From contig JBIOTQ010000148.1 in NCBI GenBank assembly GCA_044866075.1, positions 1-20,616 of the forward strand: DNA of 20,616 nucleotides. The letters run 5' to 3'. Positions 15,004 to 20,580 of the stretch are shown here, one piece after another. The notes under the pieces were generated by a model, which was not told where the DNA came from, searched no databases, and saw nothing but the letters and a program-made list of their open reading frames with translations. Every line of letters begins with the position of its first letter. The stretch's first letter is position 1. The stretch is from JBASRP01 sp044866075. Lineage in GTDB: Bacteria > Actinomycetota > AC-67. The translations under genes and the position numbers were made by a program.

Positions 15004-15546
15004 ATGAGGGATCAAGGCAGGCCGCGCGCTCGGCCGGTGCCCGTGGTGGAGCCGCTGATCGGAAGTGATCGGTACGACTACGCGGATGCCTACGAGATTC
15101 GAGTCCGTGAGCCGGACGAGCGTTCGGCCGAGGAACTCTCACGGTTCGCGCTCGAACGAGCGCCGTGGCAGGCACGCTGGTTCATATGGGCAGTGCAGCG
15201 TCTGCTGCTTGGGATCCGGCTGGGCCCGCGCTCATCGCCGGATCACATCCTCGGGTGGAGGATCCTGACCTCCCAGCATGACGTCATCCAGCTCGGAGCT
15301 GTGTCGCCGGTGCTAGGGCGCAGTCTCATCGTGATTCGGCGGATAAACCAGACCTGCGCGCGGGCCACGATTTGCATTTGCTTCGCGCGGCCCGTGCCGG
15401 CCCGCGTCCTCTGGGCCATTGCAGGACCTGGGCACCGCAGGATCGTGCCGTACCTGATGGAACGCGCCGCCGCGATCGCACAGCCTGTCGGGCCTCCGGC
15501 CACGGCGCCGACGCCGCGTCACACAGCGGCCCGCGACAGGAGCTGA
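15004..15546 (+). CDS. DUF2867 family protein
   Basis: 180 aa. DYADAYEIRV, LGIRLGPRSSPDHILGWRIL and the GPGHRRIVPYLMERAA stretch near the C-terminus match the DUF2867 pattern as I know it. This soluble alpha/beta protein may have a START/polyketide-cyclase-like pocket, and it is often found beside TetR regulators. The start is ATG 15004-15006 with GAGGACG 7 nt upstream. It is divergent from tetR with 158 bp between. Several adjacent Cys residues (CARATICICF) are unusual for the family. The C-terminal 25 residues are Pro/Ala/Thr-rich and probably disordered. A role in handling a small hydrophobic compound sensed by the TetR is only inference. Confidence 0.75.
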   Translation: MRDQGRPRARPVPVVEPLIGSDRYDYADAYEIRVREPDERSAEELSRFALERAPWQARWFIWAVQRLLLGIRLGPRSSPDHILGWRILTSQHDVIQLGAVSPVLGRSLIVIRRINQTCARATICICFARPVPARVLWAIAGPGHRRIVPYLMERAAAIAQPVGPPATAPTPRHTAARDRS

Positions 15547-15608
15547 CTGCTGAGGACGTCTTTGACCATTTCCATAGCTTCGGAAGGACGAAAAAGATCG
15601 ACCTCTTG

Positions 15609-15681
15609 TGGGTCCGCCTGGGCTCGAACCAGGAACCATCCGGTTATGAGCCGGGTGCTCTGACCATTGAGCTACGGACCC
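15609..15681 (-). tRNA. tRNA-Ile2(CAU)-like, intact
   Basis: 73 nt including discriminator A. Acceptor GGGTCCG/CGGACCC is perfect; D-arm GCTC/GAGC has an 8-nt loop; the anticodon stem is CCCGG/CCGGA (one C-A mismatch at its base) with loop CTCATAA, anticodon CAT; variable loop TGGTT; T-arm CCTGG-TTCGAGC-CCAGG. CCA is not encoded. The 8-nt D-loop and TGGTY variable loop resemble E. coli tRNA-Ile2, which reads AUA after lysidine modification, more than elongator Met; Met identity remains possible. It lies on the minus strand inside the segment flanked by the halves of another CAU tRNA. Confidence 0.92.
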
Positions 15682-15779
15682 TCCTCCGAAATCCTACCGG
15701 TGCAAGAGCGACGGATCGCTACATCCGTTGATCGTTTCCTGGGTGAATCGGGGGTGCTCCATCGGTTCGCTGGAATGCC

Positions 15780-15790
15780 ACTCATAATCC
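15780..15790. repeat. right copy of 11-bp direct repeat (candidate att core)
   Basis: ACTCATAATCC, identical to 14050-14060. The bases before it (GGAATGCC) are not tRNA sequence, so the junction with foreign DNA is at 15779/15780. Confidence 0.7.
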
Positions 15791-15821
15791 CTTGGTCCCT
15801 GGTCGAACCCAGGCGGGCCCA
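15780..15821 (+). pseudogene. 3' half of the split tRNA-Ile(CAU)-like gene
   Basis: It contains the anticodon loop/stem copy ACTCATAATCCCT, variable loop TGGTC, T-stem CCTGG/CCAGG and acceptor CGGGCCC, which pairs fully with GGGCCCG at 14020, followed by discriminator A. The T-loop is TCGAAC, only 6 nt: the first T of the universal TTC is missing. Joined to the 5' half it gives a 72-nt tRNA with a defective T-loop, as expected of a sequence no longer under selection. Confidence 0.75.
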
Positions 15822-15827
15822 CACGAT

Positions 15828-16649
15828 CTAGTCGACGAAGGGGCCGTTGAAGATCGGTTCCTCGCCGTACGGCTTCCCGGCCATCAAGAGGAATCGCGTA
15901 CCCGGAGCGGCGCCCTTCACCGTGAACGAGTCGCCCGGTCCGAGAAGGACCAGTTGCGGCCGCACCGCGCGCTTCTCGCTCGTGCCGAAGGATGCTTCGC
16001 CGTCGAGCATGTACGCGAAGCCTTGAAACTCCGCGGGGACCGATGTGTTCATCGCGCCGCCGTTCGGCAACAGGACGTCGAGGATCAGCGCCGGTGTCCC
16101 GAGCTGCGCGGGGGAGCCCTCGCCGACGAGCACGCGGACGATCGCGTCGCCCTCCAGGCGGGTCGGCATCTCTTCCTTTAGGACGAGCCGCACGGTTGGG
16201 TCGACCTTCTTGTCCTTGCGCGCCAGGTTCACCCAGAAGAGAACGCTCCGGTACTCCATAGCGGTGTTGCCCTCGGCGACCTCGTCTGCGCCGATCGACT
16301 CGGCGTGCCACACGCCCCGTCCCGTGCGCAGCACGAGCAGAGAGCCCTCATCGATCCGGGCGCGTTCCGTGGCACCGCCGGGCCCGGTGCTGTGACCGGT
16401 GCTCATCGTGCCTTGCAAGACGTACCAGAGGTTGTCGAACCCCCGGTGAGGGTGACGTGTGTCCGTGCTCGCCATCTCGGGTGTGAGCCGGCCGGCGGAC
16501 TCGTGCACCAGGATGAACGGGTCGACCTTGTCGTAGGACGCCCACGCAGAAGGCAGCGCCTCCAGGACGTTGAAGCCCAGTACCTTGATATGCGCTGCAT
16601 CCTCCACGATGACGACGTCTCGTTCCGTCGTTTCGACCTGTTGCGTCAT
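15828..16649 (-). CDS. pirin family protein
   Basis: 273 aa bicupin. The N-terminal cupin holds HPHRGFDNLWYVLQG and, about 40 residues later, LRTGRGVWHAE; these correspond to the two His of the first motif and the His/Glu of the second that bind Fe(II) in pirins, so a metal site should be intact. The C-terminal cupin ends with the acidic PYGEEPIFNGPFVD typical of the family. Bacterial pirins include quercetin dioxygenases and regulators of pyruvate metabolism; which applies is unknown. The start is ATG 16649-16647 with GAGAGGGG 4 nt upstream. It follows the gene at 16662-17075 by 12 bp and probably shares its transcript. Its stop lies 7 bp beyond the 3' tRNA fragment. Confidence 0.87.
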   Translation of the reverse strand: MTQQVETTERDVVIVEDAAHIKVLGFNVLEALPSAWASYDKVDPFILVHESAGRLTPEMASTDTRHPHRGFDNLWYVLQGTMSTGHSTGPGGATERARIDEGSLLVLRTGRGVWHAESIGADEVAEGNTAMEYRSVLFWVNLARKDKKVDPTVRLVLKEEMPTRLEGDAIVRVLVGEGSPAQLGTPALILDVLLPNGGAMNTSVPAEFQGFAYMLDGEASFGTSEKRAVRPQLVLLGPGDSFTVKGAAPGTRFLLMAGKPYGEEPIFNGPFVD

Positions 16650-16661
16650 ACCGCCCCTCTC

Positions 16662-17075
16662 TTATGAGATCGGAGCCAATGCGGCGCGCAGCTCGCCGTG
16701 GTTCATCGCCACGCGCGGCTCGCTCGCGAGGAGGGCGATGTAGCGAGAACCGATCGCGTTCGGGTCCTCCGACGACGTCATGAGCGCCTCGGCGCGCGCC
16801 CGGATCTCCTCGACCTCGGCTGCGGTCGGGGCCGGCGTACGAGCGGCGAGCTCGTCGATCTCGACGATGAGCTTCGAGAGCGGGCGGAGCCAGGCGAACG
16901 CCTCGTCGTTCAGAAGCAGATCGAGGAGCGCGGTCTTCCCGCGGACGACCCCATTCGCGAGCTCGTAACGATCGCGCGAGAACTCCACCAGACTGCGGTG
17001 AACGTCCCTTAGGGCGCGCGACAGCGCGCGAAGCTGGCTTCGCTTGTTCAGTCCGGTCGTCTTCAGGGTCGTCAC
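16662..17075 (-). CDS. helical protein of unknown function, 137 aa
   Basis: From GTG 17075-17073, with GGAAGGA 7 nt upstream; a 13-codon longer form from ATG 17114 lacks such a site. The chain is predicted almost entirely helical. A basic N-terminus (LNKRSQLRALSRALRDVHRSL) precedes DRYELANGVVRGKTALLDLLLNDEAFAWLRPLSKLIVEIDEL, which looks like a conserved core; a second helical hairpin ends the protein. No signal peptide, membrane segment, Cys cluster or known motif is seen. It is followed after 12 bp by the pirin gene, so a joint role is possible. I do not recognise the family. Confidence 0.72.
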   Translation of the reverse strand: MTTLKTTGLNKRSQLRALSRALRDVHRSLVEFSRDRYELANGVVRGKTALLDLLLNDEAFAWLRPLSKLIVEIDELAARTPAPTAAEVEEIRARAEALMTSSEDPNAIGSRYIALLASEPRVAMNHGELRAALAPIS

Positions 17076-17097
17076 GGTGCGGTCCTTCCGCTGGGTC

Positions 17098-17112
17098 GTA
17101 TTGCGTACATAC
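17098..17112. promoter_or_regulatory. possible second TetR-type half-site pair
   Basis: GTAT-N7-ATAC, the same half-sites and spacing as at 14854-14868 in the tetR promoter, located 23-37 bp upstream of the gene at 16662-17075. Only eight positions are fixed, so this may be chance. Confidence 0.25.
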
Positions 17113-17176
17113 ACTCAAACGGCGGACGGCAGAATTACATTCCCGTAGTTCAGCGGTGCGACGGGAAACGAGCAGG

Positions 17177-17623
17177 TCAGTCGCGGGGGCCCAGCGGGGG
17201 ATTCAGGTCACAGGCACCGTCGCAGAAAGGCGCGTTCTCAGTTTCTCCGCATCCGCAGAGCGTGACTCTCGTGTCCCGGACGGGGCCCCGCGATGTCTGG
17301 ATGAACAGATCGCCGCGAAGGAGAAGCGGCCCTTTGCGCAGCCGTCGGACCCGGGTCGGCGAGTCCGGTTCCTCCGGCGGGCCGTCGTCGAGACGGTAGT
17401 GCAGCGCGCCTGTGGGGCAGCGACGCACCACCTCCGCGATCTCTGATGGATCCCCGAGGTCCGGTCGGACCCACGGCTTGCGTCCCGGCTGGAAGACCTC
17501 GTTCAGCCCACGGACGCATTCGGCGAAGTGGCGACACCGCGTGCTGTCGAACCAGACCGTCACGCCGGTCGTCGTGTACTTCTTGCCGGACGGGTCGGGC
17601 GGTCGTTGGTCCCCTGACTCCAT
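17177..17623 (-). CDS. ferredoxin-like domain plus CDGSH-type iron-sulfur protein, with His replaced by Cys
   Basis: 148 aa. Residues 20-78 match the divergent 4Fe-4S mono-cluster family (Fer4_19), with Cys30, Cys36, Cys69 and the typical VRGLNEVFQPGRKPWVRPD and RRCPTGALHY. Residues 100-140 are an iron-sulfur CDGSH domain: LRGDLFI, then CGCGETENAPFCDGAC. The normal ligands are three Cys and one His (CDGSH); here Cys123, Cys125 and Cys134 are kept but the His position is Cys138 (codon TGT). The protein ends ten residues later. It is probably a small cytosolic electron carrier. The start is ATG 17623-17621, with GAGGAG 10 nt upstream; eleven further codons upstream are possible but unsupported. 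It is divergent from the NTF2-like gene. Confidence 0.88.
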   Translation of the reverse strand: MESGDQRPPDPSGKKYTTTGVTVWFDSTRCRHFAECVRGLNEVFQPGRKPWVRPDLGDPSEIAEVVRRCPTGALHYRLDDGPPEEPDSPTRVRRLRKGPLLLRGDLFIQTSRGPVRDTRVTLCGCGETENAPFCDGACDLNPPLGPRD

Positions 17624-17717
17624 CGGAGTCGCTCTCCTCGAGCCTTCTCGGCGCACGGGTCAGCGTACTCCTCACGGCGCTCGGCCCCATGGCTCGCCAC
17701 CATGAAGTGACCCGCTG

Positions 17718-17723
17718 TAGCGT
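17718..17723 (+). promoter_or_regulatory. -10 box of the NTF2-like gene, leaderless geometry
   Basis: TAGCGT, then 7 nt (TCCGGCC), then GTG at 17731. It supports GTG 17731 over the ATG at 17689 as the start. Confidence 0.5.
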
Positions 17724-17730
17724 TCCGGCC

Positions 17731-18186
17731 GTGCGACGGTACACGCGCGACGAGATCCGAGCGGCCTTCAACCGGTACGTGGCGGCTGCGCAGGAGGCCG
17801 GCCGCACGGGAGACTGGCGGCCGTGGGTCGAATGCTTCACGCCCGACGTGCATTACATCGAACATCTCTTCGGCGAGTTCCACGGCCGCGATGCGCTCCT
17901 CGCGTGGATCACGAAGACGATGAGCGCGTGGCCGTTCACGCACATGCAGATCTTCCCGTGGGATTGGCACACGATCGACGCCGAGCAGGGATGGGTCGTC
18001 GGTCAGGTCGAGAACCGCTTCGTCGATCCAGGCGACGGCAAGATCCATCAAGCGGCGAACTGGAGCCGCCTCATGTACGCCGGCGACGGGCTCTTCTCGT
18101 CCGAGGAAGACGTCTACAACCCCGCGAGCTTCGGGCCGATGGTCGAGGCGTGGCTTGCCGCATGGGAGGCGCACCACCCAGGTTGA
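17731..18186 (+). CDS. SnoaL/NTF2-like domain protein
   Basis: 151 aa from GTG 17731-17733. The pattern (helix YTRDEIRAAFNRYVAAAQEAG, then WVECFTPDVHYIEHLFGEFHGRDALLAWITKTM, then strands ending in the EEDVYNP region) is the cone-shaped alpha+beta barrel of SnoaL-like proteins, which act as cyclases, isomerases or ligand binders. His41 and Asp39 in TPDVHY and the Trp-rich FPWDWHTID may line the pocket. There is no Shine-Dalgarno, and the -10 box 7 nt upstream indicates a leaderless message; an ATG 14 codons upstream is the alternative. It is followed after 69 bp by a DUF3303 gene on the same strand. Substrate unknown. Confidence 0.82.
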   Translation: MRRYTRDEIRAAFNRYVAAAQEAGRTGDWRPWVECFTPDVHYIEHLFGEFHGRDALLAWITKTMSAWPFTHMQIFPWDWHTIDAEQGWVVGQVENRFVDPGDGKIHQAANWSRLMYAGDGLFSSEEDVYNPASFGPMVEAWLAAWEAHHPG

Positions 18187-18255
18187 CGCCTGCGGATCGT
18201 CGGAAGAGACTTGACCCACTGATGCCGGCGGCCTCTCGGGGGAAGGGAGGACGAC

Positions 18256-18567
18256 ATGAAGTATGTGGTGTCGTGGAAGCCTCGTTCCGGCGGATCCGGT
18301 GCCGACAACGAAGCCTCTGTAGCTCGGAGCCTTCAGGTGTTCAGCAAGTGGAGCCCACCGAACGGCGCAACCTTCCACCAGTTCGTAACTCGCCTCGACG
18401 GTGAGGGGGGTTACGCGGTGGTCGAGGCGGACGACCCATTGGCGGTGATGGAAGGTCCGTCGAAGTTCAGTCCATGGTTCGAGTTCACGGTAACTCCCGT
18501 GGTCGACATCACGGAAGGGATCCCGACGTTCAGTGAGGGGATTGAGTTCCGCAAATCGATCTCCTAG
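18256..18567 (+). CDS. DUF3303 family protein
   Basis: 103 aa from ATG 18256-18258 with GGGAGGACGAC directly upstream, a good ribosome binding site. MKYVVSWKPRSGG, FSKWSPPNGATFHQFVTRLDGEGGYAVVE and FEFTVTPVVDITEGI match the DUF3303 pattern, a small ferredoxin-like alpha/beta barrel monomer related to EthD/dabb-type proteins. Function unknown. It probably belongs to the transcript of the NTF2-like gene, or has its own start in the 69-bp gap. The long inverted repeat behind it may stabilise or end the message. Confidence 0.83.
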   Translation: MKYVVSWKPRSGGSGADNEASVARSLQVFSKWSPPNGATFHQFVTRLDGEGGYAVVEADDPLAVMEGPSKFSPWFEFTVTPVVDITEGIPTFSEGIEFRKSIS

Positions 18568-18584
18568 GTCTGGGACACCGCCCG

Positions 18585-18654
18585 CGAGAGCCCGCTCGGA
18601 GCGACAACCGCCGGCAGCGGATATTCGAGACACTGTTTGGCGAGCGGGCTCTCG
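18585..18654. repeat. 14-bp perfect inverted repeat around a 42-nt loop
   Basis: CGAGAGCCCGCTCG at 18585-18598 and its exact complement CGAGCGGGCTCTCG at 18641-18654. The loop holds a smaller hairpin CCGC-CGGCA-GCGG. It lies 17 bp after the DUF3303 stop. No T-run follows, so it is not a standard terminator; it could be a REP/MITE-like unit or an mRNA-stabilising fold. Confidence 0.7.
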
Positions 18655-18745
18655 GCCGGACGGGCGCTCGCCGATCACTCGGCCGCCCGGACGACTCCCA
18701 GCCCGTCCACAGAAAACCTCCAGCGTCCGCACACGTTCGGTTGCC

Positions 18746-18776
18746 TAGTATCCCGAGCGGAACACTCGCGGAACAC
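18746..18776 (+). promoter_or_regulatory. promoter and tandem repeat upstream of the dioxygenase-like gene
   Basis: TAGTAT (18746-18751) is a plausible -10 box 33 bp before the ATG. Directly behind it CGGAACAC occurs twice, at 18758-18765 and 18769-18776, with an 11-bp period (same face of the helix), which would suit a regulator binding at the transcription start. Confidence 0.4.
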
Positions 18777-18784
18777 GAGGAGCC

Positions 18785-19612
18785 ATGGGAGCCGACGATC
18801 GCCGCGCGGATGGTTTGATGTTCGATCTGCCGCGCTTGATCAACCGCCGTACCGCGCTGCGCTTGCTCGGCGGCGCAGGACTGGGCGTTCTCGCGGCCTG
18901 CAGCCGCAGCACGCCGCGCGCCGCGTCGACGCCGACCACGATCGCGTCCGCTACCAACACCGCGACGGCCGGATCCACGACAGCCGCCTGTGTCGAGATC
19001 CCGTCCGAGACCGGCGGGCCCTTCCCCGGTGACGGATCGAACGGGCCCGACGTCTTGACCGAGAGCGGCGTCGTCCGCGGCGACATCCGCTCGAGCTTCG
19101 CCGGTTCGTCGGGCGTTGCGGCCGGCGTCCCTCTGGCGATCAATCTCGCGATCGTCGACGCGTCGAAGGCCTGCGCGCCGCTGCAGGGCGCCGCGATGTA
19201 CCTCTGGCACTGCGATCGCGAGGGTCGGTACTCGCTGTACTCGCAGGGTGCGACGGATCAGAACTACCTGCGCGGCGTCCAGGCGGCCGATTCGAAGGGG
19301 CTCCTCACGTTCGAGAGCATCTTTCCGGCTTGTTACAGCGGCCGGTGGCCGCACATCCACTTCGAGATCTACAAGAGCATCGCCGACGCCACCGGACGCG
19401 GCACTCTTCTGAAAACCACGCAGCTGGCGCTTCCGCAGGCCGTGTGCAAGGAGGTTTACGGCACGTCCGGCTACGAGCAGAGCGTCCGGAACCTCGCGCA
19501 GGTGTCGCTCGATCGTGATCTCGTTTTCGCGGACGGCTACCAGACACAGCTGGCGACGGTCACCGGCGACGTGTCGTCTCAGCTCGTCGCGAACCTGACG
19601 GTTCCCGTCTAA
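18785..19612 (+). CDS. intradiol ring-cleavage dioxygenase-like lipoprotein
   Basis: 275 aa. Residues 18-39 are a twin-arginine-type lipoprotein signal: RRTALRL, a hydrophobic core, then lipobox LAAC with Cys39. A Thr/Ala/Ser linker (40-68) leads to a domain like protocatechuate 3,4-dioxygenase: GPFPGDGSNGPDVL, GVVRGDIR, LWHCDREGRYSLYS and PACYSGRWPHIHFEIY. The Fe(III) ligands of intradiol enzymes, two Tyr and two His, correspond to Tyr149, Tyr184, His190 and His192, so catalysis is plausible. Tat export fits a folded metalloenzyme on the cell surface. The aromatic substrate is unknown. The start is ATG 18785-18787 with GAGGAG only 2 nt upstream; ATG 18818 is a weaker alternative. Confidence 0.87.
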   Translation: MGADDRRADGLMFDLPRLINRRTALRLLGGAGLGVLAACSRSTPRAASTPTTIASATNTATAGSTTAACVEIPSETGGPFPGDGSNGPDVLTESGVVRGDIRSSFAGSSGVAAGVPLAINLAIVDASKACAPLQGAAMYLWHCDREGRYSLYSQGATDQNYLRGVQAADSKGLLTFESIFPACYSGRWPHIHFEIYKSIADATGRGTLLKTTQLALPQAVCKEVYGTSGYEQSVRNLAQVSLDRDLVFADGYQTQLATVTGDVSSQLVANLTVPV

Positions 19613-19613
19613 A

Positions 19614-19647
19614 GCCCCGCGTTCTCCTGCTGGAGATTCGCCGGGGC
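19614..19647 (+). terminator. imperfect hairpin after the dioxygenase-like gene
   Basis: GCCCCG (19614-19619) pairs with CGGGGC (19642-19647), with an inner CTCC-TGCT-GGAG stem. It starts one base behind the stop codon. There is no T-run, so the call rests on position and stem alone. Confidence 0.5.
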
Positions 19648-19709
19648 ACCCCAGAAGGATCTTGGATGATCCAGGTCCCAACGGTCACCGTACGAGGCCT
19701 CCCACCTGC

Positions 19710-19806
19710 GAATTTTAGTGAATTTTTGCTGAAAGGAGGGAGTTGACCTATTTAAGCGTATATAGGTAGTACGAACGTTCTGGCGGAGTCCTCTTCTTCA
19801 AGGAGG
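19710..19806 (+). promoter_or_regulatory. A+T-rich promoter and 5' leader of the lipoprotein gene
   Basis: This is the most A+T-rich stretch of the window. GAATTTT occurs at 19710-19716 and 19720-19726 (10-bp period, UP-element-like), TTGACC at 19743-19748 is a good -35, and TAGTAC at 19767-19772 is a -10 with an 18-nt spacer. In the leader AAGGAGG (19800-19806) is a full Shine-Dalgarno with no start at a suitable distance; CCTCTT just before it can partly pair with it. Confidence 0.45.
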
Positions 19807-19865
19807 TGGTGCGGCGGCGGGCCGCCAGAGTGTCTCGGAGCTTGACGCGACGGAAGGGGGTGGCT

Positions 19866-20417
19866 GTGCGGAAAGCTTTGGTGATTCCCCTCGGCTTGAT
19901 GTTGCTGCTCTCGGCCTGCATAGCGGGCGATACGGAGTTCTCCTGCAACGTTTTCCTTCCCGTTTGGCCGACGACCGCTGGGGGGCCGGTGACGTGTAGC
20001 GGCAAGGCAAACGGCGCCCTCGCCGGGAATCTCGACGGCGGCGGCCTCTTCGCCCTCACCGCTGCCAACGACCCCTGGGTCGCAAACGCCAGCGGATACA
20101 GCGAAAGGTGCACGTTCAACGAGCCGCTCAACGGCTTCGCCTCCGGGACGTACTCGATCAGCGGACTGAGCGGCACGCCGTCGACCGCGACTGCAACAGG
20201 CACCTTCGTCTGGACGCGCATCGGGGTGAACGCGATAGTGACCCTGCCCAAGGCGGGAGGGAGAATCTTCTTCAGCAATGGCCGAACGGCTTCACCCGGA
20301 GCGAACGGAGTCGCAGTAGCGGTGTTCCGGCCGGTGTCGCCCCTGACGGGACGTACGTGCAGCGCACCCGGGCCGTTAACGGCACAAGTCACGGGTCTCG
20401 CCCAGTTCGCAATCTAG
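19866..20417 (+). CDS. predicted secreted lipoprotein, unknown family
   Basis: 183 aa from GTG 19866-19868, with GGAAGGGGG 5 nt upstream; in-frame GTG codons at 19806 and 19830 would add a long Arg-rich lead and are less likely. VRKALVIPLGLMLLLSAC is a compact lipoprotein signal with lipobox LSAC (Cys18). The mature part is Gly/Thr/Ser/Ala-rich, beta-like, with four more cysteines that could form disulfides. No domain is recognised. It is preceded by an A+T-rich promoter unlike the others in the window, and followed by a strong hairpin, so it is a single-gene unit. Confidence 0.7.
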   Translation: MRKALVIPLGLMLLLSACIAGDTEFSCNVFLPVWPTTAGGPVTCSGKANGALAGNLDGGGLFALTAANDPWVANASGYSERCTFNEPLNGFASGTYSISGLSGTPSTATATGTFVWTRIGVNAIVTLPKAGGRIFFSNGRTASPGANGVAVAVFRPVSPLTGRTCSAPGPLTAQVTGLAQFAI

Positions 20418-20436
20418 GCGGGCCAGAGAAGCTCGC

Positions 20437-20468
20437 GTGGAAGGCGCAGGTCATACTGCGCCTTCCAC
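20437..20468 (+). terminator. terminator-like hairpin
   Basis: Perfect 13-bp stem GTGGAAGGCGCAG/CTGCGCCTTCCAC with a 6-nt loop GTCATA, 20 bp after the lipoprotein stop. There is no T-run behind it. Confidence 0.7.
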
Positions 20469-20580
20469 TCACCATCTTCGAAGCCACCGCGAGACCGCCG
20501 ACTACCGGTGCAGGGACGCCCGAGGGTCGGGGCGAAATCCAAGGGGGCGGTTCTGGCACGCGGATGGGAGGAGGGCTTCC

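Larger units (their letters stand above)
14050..15790. mobile_element. putative 1.7 kb insertion in tRNA-Ile(CAU), bounded by 11-bp direct repeats
   Basis: The segment is bounded by ACTCATAATCC at 14050-14060 and 15780-15790, which is the anticodon loop plus the 3' anticodon stem, a favoured crossover site of tRNA-directed tyrosine recombinases. It holds a structured stretch, a TetR gene, a DUF2867 gene and an intact CAU tRNA, but no integrase, transposase or phage gene. It could be a satellite element, a deletion remnant of a larger island, or a microhomology insertion. Unlike a normal island it does not rebuild the interrupted tRNA at its left end. Confidence 0.45.

Noticed and set aside
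14056..15782. A group I intron in the tRNA-Ile(CAU) anticodon loop, as in Azoarcus
   Set aside because: The 11 bp around the junction are duplicated at both ends, which splicing exons do not show. I found no convincing P3-P7 core and no homing endonuclease; the 1.7 kb holds a TetR gene, a DUF2867 gene and another tRNA.
14020..15821. A trans-spliced or permuted split tRNA of the archaeal kind
   Set aside because: Such tRNAs are not known in ordinary bacteria, the halves duplicate the anticodon loop, and the 3' half lacks a T-loop base.
17560..18732. 390-codon minus-strand open frame across the NTF2-like and DUF3303 genes
   Set aside because: It covers two recognisable plus-strand genes and their gap, and shows no motif of its own.
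19743..19769. Eight-codon leader peptide starting at TTG behind AAAGGAGG
   Set aside because: Only 3 nt separate the ribosome binding site from the TTG, and the same bases form a better -35 box.
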